In this document: one piece after another, positions 27,777-37,015 of the stretch
Numbering within the stretch: the stretch's first letter is position 1
Layout of the letters: every line of letters begins with the position of its first letter
NCBI GenBank assembly: GCA_012728855.1
Contig: JAAYEH010000281.1
Coordinates: 78,818-142,817, forward strand
Origin: Rhodopirellula sp.
GTDB taxonomy: Bacteria; Planctomycetota; Planctomycetia; Pirellulales; Thermoguttaceae
Direction: 5' to 3'
DNA: 64,000 bases
Made by a program: the position numbers and the translations under genes
Notes under the pieces: generated by a model
Told to the model about the DNA's origin: nothing
Database searches by the model: none
What the model saw: the letters and a program-made list of their open reading frames with translations, nothing else

Positions 27777-28667
27777 ATGGAATTAAACCATTTGGAAGAG
27801 GATTACTGCCGGAGCACCCATAAGACTGGGCCGGCCCGAACGCTGCCTGATACACGAATTGAGATCTTCCGCCAGGCAGGCCCACGCCGGCCTCCGGAAC
27901 ACGTATTGCTCGATTTTGACGGCACGCTGAGTCTGATCCGCGAGGGCTGGACCGAGGTGATGGTGCCGATGATGGTCGAGGTTCTTCAGGAAGCCGGCAG
28001 CGACGAATCGCCCGCAGACCTCGACCGGTTGGCCCGCGACTTCGTGGCTGAATTGACCGGCAAGCAGACGATCTACCAAATGATCCGATTGGCCGAGGAG
28101 GTCCGCCGGCGCGGGGGCGCGCCCGAGGAACCTGCCGCCTACAAGCAGCGTTATCACGATCGCCTCCTCCAACGGATCGCCGGCCGTCGAGACGCGCTCC
28201 GGTCGGGCGCCGCAGCACCGGCAGAGATGCTCGTGCCCAATTCGATCGAGCTTCTGGAAGAATTACGAGATCGTGGCGCCGCACTCTACTTGGCCAGCGG
28301 CACGGATGAACACTATGTCATCGAAGAAGTCCAACTCCTCGGTTTGGAACGGTATTTCGGCCGGCACGTATACGGCGCGCTGGACGACTATAAGTGCTTT
28401 TCGAAAGCCATGGTCATCCAGCGCATCCTCGCCGAAAATCGGGTAGACGGCGACGTCCTGCTCGGTTTTGGCGACGGATACGTGGAAATCCAGAATGTGA
28501 AGGCCGTCGGTGGGATGGCGATTGGAGTCGCCAGCGATGAGGCGGGCCGCAGCGGATTGCCCGACCATTGGAAACGCGATCGCTTGATCGGTGTCGGAGC
28601 CGACGTGATCGTGCCGGACTACCGAGATCATGGGCCGTTGCTTCGCTACTTGTGGAATGAGGTGTGA
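27777..28667 (+). CDS. HAD-family hydrolase (phosphoglycolate-phosphatase-like)
   Basis: A 296-residue haloacid-dehalogenase-fold phosphatase. Motif I is LLDFDGTLSLIREGW (catalytic Asp near residue 46), with a helical cap of about 100 residues. Motif II is LYLASGTDEHY, motif III Lys is in DDYKCFSKAMVI, and motif IV is GFGDGYVEIQNVKAVGG. It hydrolyses a phosphate monoester of unknown identity. It stands just upstream of an Uma2 gene and an RfaE-like sugar kinase on the same strand, so a sugar phosphate is a fair guess. The ATG at 27777 has no good ribosome binding site; a TTG lies 12 bases before. Confidence 0.88.
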   Translation: MELNHLEEDYCRSTHKTGPARTLPDTRIEIFRQAGPRRPPEHVLLDFDGTLSLIREGWTEVMVPMMVEVLQEAGSDESPADLDRLARDFVAELTGKQTIYQMIRLAEEVRRRGGAPEEPAAYKQRYHDRLLQRIAGRRDALRSGAAAPAEMLVPNSIELLEELRDRGAALYLASGTDEHYVIEEVQLLGLERYFGRHVYGALDDYKCFSKAMVIQRILAENRVDGDVLLGFGDGYVEIQNVKAVGGMAIGVASDEAGRSGLPDHWKRDRLIGVGADVIVPDYRDHGPLLRYLWNEV

Positions 28668-28784
28668 ACCAAGGATCTGTCCACTTTCTCCCAGCTTGGC
28701 GGGCAGACCGCCCCCTGGTATAATTCGCTTATCCGAGTCAATGATCTTTCTGGATTTGCCGGTCCAACACAGCGACTGTGAGCG

Positions 28785-29522
28785 ATGGCTACTAGCACGG
28801 CGACCAATGGTCCCCTTCTGACGCTCCCTCCGGAACTCCGACCCAACGTGGATCATCTAGTGACGGAGGACGATGCACCCTTGGACAACGTATTTTCCGA
28901 GAAGCAGCAACGGCTCCTCACCGAACCGCTTTACAGTTCCTGGTCGGATCCCGCCCAGAACCGGCCGTTTGTTGCCATGGCCAACGTCGGGCTTTTTTGG
29001 TCAGTTCGCCGTCCCCCTTATGTGCCGGACGCACTGTTGAGTGTGGATGTAGAATTATCTGCGGATCTCTGGCCGAAGGCCCATCGTTCTTACTTCATCT
29101 GGGACTATGGTAAGGCGCCCGACATCGTCATTGAGGTGGTTTCCAATCGTCAGGGGAGCGAGGACACGGAGAAATTGGCGGGCTATGCCCGCGTCGGCGT
29201 CCGTTACTACGCGATCTTCGATCCCGGGAAACTACTTGACGAGGAAGTTCTTCGCGTCTACCGGCTGGAAGGACTCGCCCTTCAGAAGATGGAAGGGCCT
29301 GCTTGGTTCCCCGATATCGGCTTGGGACTTGAAATCTGGCAGGGCCGCTATGAAGACCACGACAACACCTGGCTGCGCTGGGTCGATCCGGAGGGTCGAT
29401 TGATCCCCTCAGGACGCGAGCGTGCCGAGTCCGAGCGCCAGCGCGCCGAGTCGGAACATCAGCGTGCCGAACGGTTGGCTGCGCAACTTCGTCAGCTCGG
29501 CATCGAGCCGCAAGAACCGTAG
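28785..29522 (+). CDS. Uma2-family (DUF820) putative endonuclease
   Basis: A 245-residue protein of the Uma2 family, which adopts the PD-(D/E)xK nuclease fold. Characteristic words are VPDALLSVDVEL, PDIVIEVVSNRQGSEDTEKLAGYARVGV (split here over residues 110-140) and YYAIFDPG. A charged coiled-coil tail (ERAESERQRAESEHQRAERL) follows the fold, as in many Uma2 proteins. The family is greatly expanded in cyanobacteria and planctomycetes, and its biological role is unknown. The ribosome binding site is weak. It lies 16 bases upstream of the sugar kinase gene. Confidence 0.88.
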   Translation: MATSTATNGPLLTLPPELRPNVDHLVTEDDAPLDNVFSEKQQRLLTEPLYSSWSDPAQNRPFVAMANVGLFWSVRRPPYVPDALLSVDVELSADLWPKAHRSYFIWDYGKAPDIVIEVVSNRQGSEDTEKLAGYARVGVRYYAIFDPGKLLDEEVLRVYRLEGLALQKMEGPAWFPDIGLGLEIWQGRYEDHDNTWLRWVDPEGRLIPSGRERAESERQRAESEHQRAERLAAQLRQLGIEPQEP

Positions 29523-29538
29523 CAAGGCTGGCGCGACG

Positions 29539-30594
29539 ATGCATTATTTCGGCGGCATGTCCCACGATCGCCTCCGGCATTTGACCGATCGCTTCGGTGA
29601 GCTTCGCATTGCGGTGATCGGCGATTTTTTCCTCGACCGCTATCTCGACGTCGATCCCGCGCTGGCCGAGGTGAGCGTGGAGACGGGCAAAATGGCCCAC
29701 CAGGTTGTCGGCGTTCGTTCAAGTCCTGGCGCGGCGGGCACGGTCGTCTGCAATCTGGCGGCGTTGGGCGCCGGCGCGATCCATGCGGTCGGTTTCACCG
29801 GTGACGACGGCGAGTCGTACGAACTCCGCAAAGGTCTATCGTTGCTCGGCTGTAAAACGGACCATTTACACTGCGCGCCCGATCGAATGACCCCCACCTA
29901 CCTCAAACCCCGCGACTCAAGTGACCCGAGCCTGGCGGGCGAGCACCAACGGTATGATACCAAGAACCGACAAGTCACACCCCAGCCACTGCGGCGGCTA
30001 CTCCTCCAGTCTTTAGAGACGCTGCTGCCGGAATTGCATGCGGTCGTCGTGTTGGACCAGGTCGAGGAAGAAGATTGCGGCGTCGTCACGGCTGAGGTAA
30101 GAGATGCTCTTTTCCGCTTTGCGGGCCAATGGCCGGACGTCGTTTTTTGGGCCGACAGCCGCCGTCGCATCCGCCTGTTCCGAGGCATGATCATCAAGCC
30201 GAACCAGTTCGAGGCCGTCGGCAGGGAGAGCCCTGCGCCCGAGGAAAACGTGGCGCCGGCTGAACTCGAAGCCGCCGTCCGGCGGCTCCGCAGCGAGACC
30301 GGTGGACCGATCGTCGTCACCCGCGGCCCACGGGGGATGGTCGTCAGCGACCCGGAGATGACCGAGGTGCCGGGAGTGCGACTGGATGGTCCGATCGACT
30401 CGACCGGCGCGGGCGACAGCGCTACGTCCGGCGCGGTGTTGGCGCTGGCGGCCGGCGCTACCGTTCCGGAGGCCGCACTGGTCGGAAATCTCGTTGCCTC
30501 CATTACGGTCCGGCAATTGGCCACCACCGGCACCGCAAAACCCCAGCAACTTCCGGCCCAACTGGATCTATGGAGAAACCAACAGGGCTGCTAA
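29539..30594 (+). CDS. PfkB-family carbohydrate kinase, RfaE/HldE-like
   Basis: A 351-residue ribokinase-fold kinase. VIGDFFLDRYLDVDP, GAAGTVVCNLAALGA and MTPTYLKPR match the D-glycero-beta-D-manno-heptose-7-phosphate kinase type. The catalytic motif is DSTGAGDSATSG (normally DTTGAGDxF). No nucleotidyltransferase domain is attached, so it corresponds to the kinase half only. With the HAD phosphatase upstream it could serve a heptose or similar sugar-phosphate pathway, but this is inference. The ATG at 29539 is given; ATG 29557 is also possible. The last codons (NQQGC) run into a repeat at 30577-30640. Confidence 0.85.
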   Translation: MHYFGGMSHDRLRHLTDRFGELRIAVIGDFFLDRYLDVDPALAEVSVETGKMAHQVVGVRSSPGAAGTVVCNLAALGAGAIHAVGFTGDDGESYELRKGLSLLGCKTDHLHCAPDRMTPTYLKPRDSSDPSLAGEHQRYDTKNRQVTPQPLRRLLLQSLETLLPELHAVVVLDQVEEEDCGVVTAEVRDALFRFAGQWPDVVFWADSRRRIRLFRGMIIKPNQFEAVGRESPAPEENVAPAELEAAVRRLRSETGGPIVVTRGPRGMVVSDPEMTEVPGVRLDGPIDSTGAGDSATSGAVLALAAGATVPEAALVGNLVASITVRQLATTGTAKPQQLPAQLDLWRNQQGC

Positions 30595-30640
30595 GCGCAT
30601 CTTTCGCCGAAGCGAACCAGGCTGCTACTGCGCCGGCCGC
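30577..30640. repeat. Degenerate CAGCAGCC-family repeat at a gene end
   Basis: CAACAGGGCTGCTAAGCGC and, after a spacer, GCGAACCAGGCTGCTACTGCGCC resemble other members of the family. The stop codon of the sugar kinase (TAA, 30592-30594) lies inside the first unit. Confidence 0.4.
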
Positions 30641-31287
30641 ACCGGCTGCGGTTTACCCGGCGCCGCGGACTGCGGTGGTTGCCGGAAGCCTCGCTGCTGC
30701 AAGTTTCGCAGCTTGGTAAGCTGCTCGGCATTGAGAACTTGCACGGAATCCTTTGCCGCCTGATGCTGAATCTGCCATAACTGGTTCTGCAGGTCTTGTT
30801 GGATCTTCTCGACCTGCTGCCGTTGTTCCTGGGTAAGCCCAAGCTCTTGCGCCGCTGCGGGATTGGCCAGGACGGAATAAGCGGCAAGCCGGAAATTGAT
30901 CTGCTCGAGTTGTTCGGTCTGCTCGGCCGTCACGATTTGCGCCAGTTGCTGCCCGAACTGCTCGGCGATTTTGAAGGCTTGCGCCTCAAATTTCTGACGA
31001 TCGTCGGCGGAAAGGCCTTGAGGGTTGGGATACTCTTGTTCCTGTTTCTGCTGCTGTTGGCCGTAAGTTTGGAATGCCTGCTGCAACGCTTCCGTCTGCT
31101 GCGGCGTGAAGCCGAGGTCTTTGCGAATGGGTTCGTTCGCCAACAGTCGGGCATAGTTGGCAAACTGCACCGCCTGCTGGCCGGCGATGTTCGAAGCGGG
31201 TTGCGATGCGTTGTCCGCGCCCAACGCGACTGCCGCGAGCAGCGGCAGCCAGCCCCCGAACCAACCTTGTACACATTTCCGCATCAT
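30625..31287 (-). CDS. Secreted Gln-rich helical protein, Spy/CpxP-like
   Basis: A 220-residue exported protein with a signal peptide (GWLPLLAAVALGADN). The mature part is almost wholly helical and Gln-rich with words such as LGFTPQQTEALQQAFQ, VTAEQTEQLEQINFRL and LGLTQEQRQQVEKIQQ. These recall the LTxxQ motifs of the periplasmic chaperones Spy and CpxP. It is a plausible periplasmic chaperone or sensor, but identity is not certain. GGGAGAAAG precedes the double ATG. Confidence 0.75.
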   Translation of the reverse strand: MMRKCVQGWFGGWLPLLAAVALGADNASQPASNIAGQQAVQFANYARLLANEPIRKDLGFTPQQTEALQQAFQTYGQQQQKQEQEYPNPQGLSADDRQKFEAQAFKIAEQFGQQLAQIVTAEQTEQLEQINFRLAAYSVLANPAAAQELGLTQEQRQQVEKIQQDLQNQLWQIQHQAAKDSVQVLNAEQLTKLRNLQQRGFRQPPQSAAPGKPQPVRPAQ

Positions 31288-31385
31288 CAGCTCTTTCTCC
31301 CTATCTTATACGTCTTACGCTGCAAAGCCGTCAGCCGGTTTGACCATTGTAACTACCGGGTGAGCGGCAGAAAGCAGATTTCCAC

Positions 31386-31487
31386 AAAAAGCCCTAACAA
31401 AACGGGGACTGGCTCCCGGTCATTGTCAAAAATCCGGGGAAATGAAGCAAGGCTAGGGTGTCTGTCCCCGTTTTGTCGGGGCTTTTT
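31386..31487. repeat. Inverted repeat of the GGGGAC family (AAAAAGCCC ends)
   Basis: Arms 31386-31416 and 31457-31487 pair over 31 bases with mismatches; the loop is 40 bases. The inner words are GGGGACTGGCTCC on the left and GGTGTCTGTCCCC on the right. The flanking genes are divergent, so it does not serve as a terminator despite its A-stem-T form. The rest of 31288-31706 has no gene. Confidence 0.8.
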
Positions 31488-31706
31488 GAAAGCGGAATGC
31501 GGATAGCAAGATTTTTCTCTAGGCGCCGACCGCCGCTTCCGGGTAGACTACGCCGTCTCCGTTTAAGGTCGGGGGCAATAGCCTCCACTAAAGCAGGGTA
31601 GAGTCAAGGGGCAGATCCGCTGGCGGGATGCCTCGGAACCGATCTTCTCGGGCCTATTCATGAGCGTTCGCCTGCTGGTTGGCGAGGTTCAGGAGGAACA
31701 CACGCG

Positions 31707-33851
31707 ATGTGTAGCATGAAGTTTTGGTTGCTGTGGCGCTCGGGGCTTGCGGCCCTTGTCTTGTCCCTGGCGCTGCCGGGCAGCGGATGGGCAGAAACAC
31801 CGTCCGACTTTCCGCCCAACAAATTAAGGATCGGAGTCCGGCCGCCGGCGCCTACTCGGTCCGAAGCCCCGGTTGCATCCGAGTCCGCGATTCCGCGGGT
31901 GGAGGCCTCCCCAGGCGAAACCGGGATGGCCGCGGAGAGTTCCGATTCCGAAGCAAATACCGGTTCGTCCGGCGACTCCAAGCCTTCGTTCGCCGCGACG
32001 ACGCCCTCGATCCCCAATCAATTGCCCGAGCAATCCCTCTCGCCTGCCCCGGTATCCCCGGCGGAGACAGCGACGGAGAACCTGACGCCCCAGACCATGG
32101 AAGAACCGGCGGAGGAACCGCTGAAGCCGATTCCGGCCGCTGGACAAGGGGCGCCCATCGAGGTTCACGCCGCCTCGTTCAAGAGCGTCACGCCGGGAGT
32201 GAGCACCGTCGCCGACGTTCAGACCCATTGGGGCGCTCCCGTCGAGATCACCAAGCACCTCGGCTTGATCCTGCACCTTTATAAGGTCGATCCGTTCGAG
32301 CGGGTCGAAGTGGTCGTGTCCGAAGAGAAGGTGTCGTCGATCGTCATTCGGCTCGACCGGCCGTTTCCTGCCGATCTGGTCGCCCAGCAACTGGAATTAT
32401 CCAGCATGCAGCCGGTGCTGGTGTCCAACGAGTTGGGTGAAGTTCTCGGCCAATCGTTTCCGGAGCGGGGCGTCCTTTTTGCGTTTGCACCGAGCGACGC
32501 GCCGGGCAAAGCCAGCATGAATGTCACCCAGATCATTCTAGAACCGGTTACTGCCGAGCCCTTCCTGTTGCGAGCGGAAACCCTACTGGACAGCCAGCCC
32601 GAGGCGAGCCTGAAGGATCTCGACCAGGCAATCAAGATGTCGCCGGAAAACGGCCGGGCGCACTGGTTGCGGGCCCGAGTTCTCGCGGCAAACGGCGAGT
32701 CGGACGCCGCACTGGCGGCTGCCGAGCAGTCGGTTCGCTGGGAAGCGGACAACCCTCGCTATTGGGTGACACGGGGCCAGATTCTCGCCTCGGTCGATCG
32801 TTTCGCTGAAGCGATATCCTTCGTGGAAAAAGCCGTCGAACTCAGCGGCGACTCACCTCACGTGAAGGCCCGTGCCCTGTGTATGCTGGGCGACCTTTAC
32901 GGCTCCGGCGCGCAGCCCGACTACAAGAAAGCCATCGAATACCACAGCCAGGCAATCCAGATCGCCGATCCGCTGGTCGCCGATCCCCATCCGGCCTTGC
33001 GATTGGCGGCCAAGGAGGTGATGATCGATGCCCACCTGGGCGCGGCGCACGATGTCGCATGGGGCGTCTGGAATCAGAAAGATGTATCCGTGCCTCGCTG
33101 GCTGGAGCGAGCCGCCGCATTCGCAAAGGATCTGATCGACAGCGACGGCGGCACCCCGGAGCACCAACTGCGTGTGGCCACCCGCGCTCTCTCGGCTTCC
33201 GTCGGCATGGAGGGCAAACTCGATCCGACGCAGTGGGCGGAGGAGGCAAGCCGCGTGGGAGAGCAGTGGATCGCATCGGCCTCCGAAACGCAGAAACCGC
33301 GATGCCAATGGGAGCTCGGGATGGCGCTTTACGATGCCGTCCAGGTCTGCCAATTGCGCAAAGAGGACGAAGCGGCGTTACGGTACGGCCAGCGGGCCGT
33401 CGCCTTCCTGGAGCAATCACTGCAAGCGCGGGATGCCTCGGCGACCGATCGCTATCTGCTCGGGCGGCTGTACTTCCGCATCGGCGCCATCCATGCGGTC
33501 GGCAGCGAAAATCACTCGTCGGCTATCCCTTGGTTCGAGAAGGCGATTCCGGTCTTGGAGGCCGCGGCACCTGAGGTTCACCCATCGGAACTAGGGCGAC
33601 TCGGTGAGACCTTCGTGAGCATGGGCGTTTCCCACTGGGAAACCGGCCAACGGGATCGCGCCGTCTCGCTCACCGAGCGAGGCGTCGGTCTGTTGGAGGA
33701 AGCCGTGAAAAACGGCACCGCCGAAAAGTCCACTCTGGAGATTCCCTACGGCAATCTGGCCAGTATGCACAAACAACTTGGAAGAATGGACGTTGCCGGC
33801 AAGCTTCTGGAAAAAGCCTCGCATACAAGCGGCAGCACCATGCGGCGATAG
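31707..33851 (+). CDS. Secreted TPR-repeat protein
   Basis: A 714-residue exported protein. A signal peptide (LAALVLSLALPGSGWA) is followed by about 120 residues of Pro/Ser/Glu-rich linker. A small domain near 150-275 (PGVSTVADVQTHWGAPVEITK, VVSEEKVSSIVIRL) precedes TPR repeats to the end, with words such as ENGRAHWLRARVLAANGESDAALAAAEQ and NPRYWVTRGQILASVDRFAEAISFVEKAVELS. It probably scaffolds protein complexes in the periplasm. AGGAGG lies before the ATG. FxsA follows on the same strand after 101 bases, which may mean co-transcription. Confidence 0.85.
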   Translation: MCSMKFWLLWRSGLAALVLSLALPGSGWAETPSDFPPNKLRIGVRPPAPTRSEAPVASESAIPRVEASPGETGMAAESSDSEANTGSSGDSKPSFAATTPSIPNQLPEQSLSPAPVSPAETATENLTPQTMEEPAEEPLKPIPAAGQGAPIEVHAASFKSVTPGVSTVADVQTHWGAPVEITKHLGLILHLYKVDPFERVEVVVSEEKVSSIVIRLDRPFPADLVAQQLELSSMQPVLVSNELGEVLGQSFPERGVLFAFAPSDAPGKASMNVTQIILEPVTAEPFLLRAETLLDSQPEASLKDLDQAIKMSPENGRAHWLRARVLAANGESDAALAAAEQSVRWEADNPRYWVTRGQILASVDRFAEAISFVEKAVELSGDSPHVKARALCMLGDLYGSGAQPDYKKAIEYHSQAIQIADPLVADPHPALRLAAKEVMIDAHLGAAHDVAWGVWNQKDVSVPRWLERAAAFAKDLIDSDGGTPEHQLRVATRALSASVGMEGKLDPTQWAEEASRVGEQWIASASETQKPRCQWELGMALYDAVQVCQLRKEDEAALRYGQRAVAFLEQSLQARDASATDRYLLGRLYFRIGAIHAVGSENHSSAIPWFEKAIPVLEAAAPEVHPSELGRLGETFVSMGVSHWETGQRDRAVSLTERGVGLLEEAVKNGTAEKSTLEIPYGNLASMHKQLGRMDVAGKLLEKASHTSGSTMRR

Positions 33852-33952
33852 CGGCCGCCGTGGTGTAGAATGGCGGGGAGGCTCGTACCGTTTTCTTCGC
33901 CGGCGCGTAGACGACCGGCGGCAATCGAGTTGCCTCTGCCGAACGAACAACC

Positions 33953-34417
33953 ATGCTGCTCCGCCTGTTTCTGCTGTTCACCGTCGTACAGTTCACCGAG
34001 TTGGTGATTCTCCTGTGGATCACCGAGAAGACAAGCTTTCCTTTTACCGTCGGTCTGGTGCTTCTCACCGGGCTGATCGGTGCAGCGCTGGCGCGGTATG
34101 AAGGGCTTCGTTGCATCCGGCAGATTCAAGAGCGTCTGCGGCGCGGTGAAGTGCCGGCCGGCTCGCTTCTGGACGGCCTGATCATCCTGGTTGCCGGAGC
34201 GCTGTTGATCGCTCCGGGCCTCTTGACCGACATCACCGGCTTCTTGCTCTTGCTCCCCGCCGTTCGGCGGAGTATCAAGCACTACGCCACGGAGCGAATC
34301 CGCAGCCGGATTCATGTCGCATCACCGTTTTCCGCATCGTACGCGGGGGCGGAGCGAGCCGAGGCGGACCGGATTATCGACGTCCGCATTGTCGATCCCG
34401 AGCCGCGCGACAAGTAG
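33953..34417 (+). CDS. fxsA: FxsA-family membrane protein
   Basis: A 154-residue inner-membrane protein with two N-terminal membrane segments (LFLLFTVVQFTELVILLWI, GLVLLTGLIGAALARYEG) and a third hydrophobic hairpin carrying the family motif LLIAPGLLTDITGFLLLLPAVR. FxsA overproduction in E. coli relieves F-plasmid exclusion of phage T7; its normal role is unknown. The TAG stop codon is part of the GTAG that begins a palindromic repeat (34414-34495). Confidence 0.9.
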   Translation: MLLRLFLLFTVVQFTELVILLWITEKTSFPFTVGLVLLTGLIGAALARYEGLRCIRQIQERLRRGEVPAGSLLDGLIILVAGALLIAPGLLTDITGFLLLLPAVRRSIKHYATERIRSRIHVASPFSASYAGAERAEADRIIDVRIVDPEPRDK

Positions 34418-34495
34418 GTTCTGCTTGCCGAGCCGAACCATTGCGCCGGCAGACCGCTACGCGATGCATGATCCCGCTCGGCAAGCAGGATCTAC
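34414..34495. repeat. BIME-like palindromic repeat, GTAG/CTAC family, copy 2
   Basis: GTAG then a hairpin GGTTCTGCTTGCCGAGCCGAACC-type unit, a 38-base spacer, then GATCCCGCTCGGCAAGCAGG and ATCTAC. Its GTAG supplies the stop codon of fxsA. Copies at 2144, 37613 and 58827. Confidence 0.75.
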
Positions 34496-34502
34496 GGAGC
34501 CC

Positions 34503-36773
34503 TCACGGCGTCACTCGCACGCTGCCAGGCTCAACGCGGACGGCGCCCCCGAGCGACTCGGGCGACTGCTCCGTATCGCCGAAATTAACCGCTACTGCCC
34601 GCTTCGTTTCGGGTAGATGAACGACGATGCATGGGTACGAACCGGTCACCGTCGCGCCTCGGAGCCGCGCCGCCTCCTCCGGATCGCAGGAGATCACGGC
34701 AACCAGATTGCGGATCCACTCGCCCGCCTGAAAAGATTGAGGAGGACCGTCCGTTGCCGGGCCGAAGTAGAGTTCGTGGCTGACAAGCGATTCTTCGACG
34801 CCGTAGCGGTCGCCGGGATAGATCGCCTCATCGCCTTCGGTCGGTCGCTTGCGCTTCTGGAGGAGTTGGAACGAACTGTTTCCGCCAAGGACGTTGAGCG
34901 TGAGCGCGTCTTCGATCGTGATCGATTTGCCGTCGATCTGCTGCCACGTGTCCTTGTTGGGATGTTGATGGAAGACGTGGTCTCCTCGCCCGGTTTTCAA
35001 TCTCACCCGGTTGTCGTTGAAGATGTCGGCCGCCAGGCGCAGTCCCAGACCGCCGTGGCGTCGCACTTCGACCGGCTCGACAGCCTGGCAGTAGTCGATG
35101 AGAATCGCCGGCCCCGCGGGCAGCGCCACCAGGGCCTGGTACTGCCGCACCAGCGGAAAGGGCTTGCCGTCGCCGCCCGCCAATCGATCGATGGTTCCCA
35201 GCGACCAGAACCCGTCGCCGTCAAAAGTGGCGGTCTGGAACGAGCGCAGGGCCGCTTTAGGATTGGCCCCGGCGACATCCAGCATGCCCATGCCGTTGTA
35301 GTTGTGTTTCAAGAGGTTCGGCGATCCCAGCGGTTGCACTATGGCCTGCCACTGCCCGAAAGCCGATCGCCATGAAAAAGAGGCCCACTGTTTCGCCGTG
35401 CGGCGCCAGACGAGCCGGGCATTGGGCTCGTGGTAGGTGCCGGTGTTGCGGGCATGGTATTGCTCCTCGGTGGACGGCGCGGGCAGAGCCGAGGTGTCCA
35501 TGTGGTCCATCACCCAGAGGGCATGGGCCAGACTTGCGCCGCTGATCGCCTCGTACCAGGCGAAGTCATTGCTATAGTTGTTCTTCAGCCGCGCCAGCCG
35601 CACGCCTTGAATGCTGCCGTCGCCCAGCGCCTGCTCATGCTCGATCAGACCGAGCCACTCGTGCGCCAGCCGCGAGGCGTCGGCGTCCGTAAATCGCGCC
35701 GCGGCGAAGATGCCGATCGGCAGGATATGGGCATTGCCATAGCCGTAGGTATTCCAGTCGTACCCCGCGCAATAGACAAACCGCCCATTGGCAAATGAGC
35801 CCTGCTTGAGCCGGTCGAATACCAGACGCCAGTTTCGCAGGTAGACGTCGGAATCTCGCTGCATCTCGGGCAGATGCTCGTCGAGAAGCTGGGCGTAGGC
35901 CTGGTACGCCAGCGGCCAGCCCATGTAGCCGGGGTGATAGAAACCGTGATGCTCCTGGATGCCGCCCGGCTCGAAGTTCGCCCCCTTCACCCGCTCGTTG
36001 AGCGGCTTACCGGCGACGATCTCGTGGGAAGCGACGTCGCCGGGCACTCCGATCGCATTAAGCGAGTAGAGAATGGCCGTTTCGCGCCAGGCGGACTGGT
36101 TGGGCGAGTCGGGCAGTGCCCGCCGCGCGGCCTGCACCAGCGCGCAGCTCCAGGCGTTCGACTCGCCGACCGAATGCTGCGGCCAATGGCCGGGCATCGA
36201 GCGGCTTTCCTGGCTGACCCCGTGCTCCACTTGCTTGTCGGCCTCCCAGGCGAGGATCGTCAGAAGCTTCTCGCGGTCGGGCGGGGCGAGCGCATCGATC
36301 AAGAGCATACCGGAGGTGCCGGCGAAGAGATCGGCGTGCCAGTTGTCTGCCGCCGAGTGCCCCGCGCCCCAACACGGCCCTTCGGGCCGGTCGAGCTTGC
36401 CGATGGCGATGTGGCTATCCAACGACAACCGGATCAGTCCCAACAACGGTTTCGCGAGGTCGTCGGGGGGATTGGTGCGGGCGAGCCAATACCCGGCGGC
36501 CGCCGCGGCGAACTGGTTGCCCGCCACGTCGCGGTATTTATTGCGGCCGGAATTGGCCCGCGGCGTCATCGTATAGTACTCAGTACCGGGCACGGGAGCG
36601 AGATAGCCGGCGAGCCAGCGGCACCAACGGTCCAAAGATCGCTCGATCCGTTGGCGAAGCTGGTAGTCCGGCGGGGCGCGATTCGATTCAGTGCGAACAT
36701 CGGCGGCAAGAAGGCCAGCCGAAGATAGCAAACACGCCAGGCAGAGGCCGGCGGCAAGTCGTCGTCGGATCAT
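34503..36773 (-). CDS. Secreted polysaccharide-lyase-like protein (heparinase II/III-type architecture)
   Basis: A 756-residue exported protein with a signal peptide (LAAGLCLACLLSSAGLLAA). The first 400 residues look like an alpha/alpha toroid, with aromatic/His-rich patches (GIQEHHGFYHPGYMGWPLAYQAY, here split: HHGFYHPG near 320, and NTYGYGNAHILP near 390). The second half looks like a beta-sandwich with a His/Arg-rich region (HNYNGMGMLDV, RGDHVFHQHPNKDTW). This matches the layout of heparinase II/III and alginate-lyase-type enzymes, but the family is not firmly identified. ATG 36773 with AAGGGG was chosen; the longer frame upstream is the tail of a broken CHC2 gene and of a mobile element. 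Confidence 0.65.
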   Translation of the reverse strand: MIRRRLAAGLCLACLLSSAGLLAADVRTESNRAPPDYQLRQRIERSLDRWCRWLAGYLAPVPGTEYYTMTPRANSGRNKYRDVAGNQFAAAAAGYWLARTNPPDDLAKPLLGLIRLSLDSHIAIGKLDRPEGPCWGAGHSAADNWHADLFAGTSGMLLIDALAPPDREKLLTILAWEADKQVEHGVSQESRSMPGHWPQHSVGESNAWSCALVQAARRALPDSPNQSAWRETAILYSLNAIGVPGDVASHEIVAGKPLNERVKGANFEPGGIQEHHGFYHPGYMGWPLAYQAYAQLLDEHLPEMQRDSDVYLRNWRLVFDRLKQGSFANGRFVYCAGYDWNTYGYGNAHILPIGIFAAARFTDADASRLAHEWLGLIEHEQALGDGSIQGVRLARLKNNYSNDFAWYEAISGASLAHALWVMDHMDTSALPAPSTEEQYHARNTGTYHEPNARLVWRRTAKQWASFSWRSAFGQWQAIVQPLGSPNLLKHNYNGMGMLDVAGANPKAALRSFQTATFDGDGFWSLGTIDRLAGGDGKPFPLVRQYQALVALPAGPAILIDYCQAVEPVEVRRHGGLGLRLAADIFNDNRVRLKTGRGDHVFHQHPNKDTWQQIDGKSITIEDALTLNVLGGNSSFQLLQKRKRPTEGDEAIYPGDRYGVEESLVSHELYFGPATDGPPQSFQAGEWIRNLVAVISCDPEEAARLRGATVTGSYPCIVVHLPETKRAVAVNFGDTEQSPESLGGAVRVEPGSVRVTP

Positions 36774-36855
36774 GGCAGCACCCCTTTGGTTTGTCGCGGA
36801 GCATGCAACGTGACTCGATTGTAACGCCCCCTCGCGTGCCTCGCCAGGGTTTTCG

Positions 36856-37015
36856 GTGTGGCACTGCTTGTGATTGAATGGATCTTCCACTTGTGCAGAA
36901 TCGACAACAATCACAAGCGTTGGGAATCGCCGCGACCCGCCCGCTTCGTACTGCTTGGAGTTGTGGAGACGTCGATCGGGATGGACAACGCATTCAACTC
37001 CAAGCAGTGCCACAC
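36856..37015. mobile_element. 160-bp MITE-like element with 15-bp terminal inverted repeats
   Basis: GTGTGGCACTGCTTG (36856-36870) is perfectly inverted at 37001-37015. Similarity continues inward with mismatches (TTGAATG, then TCC, on both ends). Each end also has its own hairpin: CTTGTGATTG (36868-36877) with CAATCACAAG (36908-36917), and ACTGCTTGGAGTTG (36950-36963) with its complement at 36995-37008. No coding capacity and no obvious target duplication. It abuts the 3' part of the broken CHC2 gene and lies 83 bases upstream of the lyase-like gene, so it may also affect that leader. Confidence 0.6.

Noticed and set aside
31386..31487. Bidirectional terminator (A-run, stem, T-run)
   Set aside because: Both neighbours start here and run outward, so there is nothing to terminate; the inner words match the GGGGAC family.
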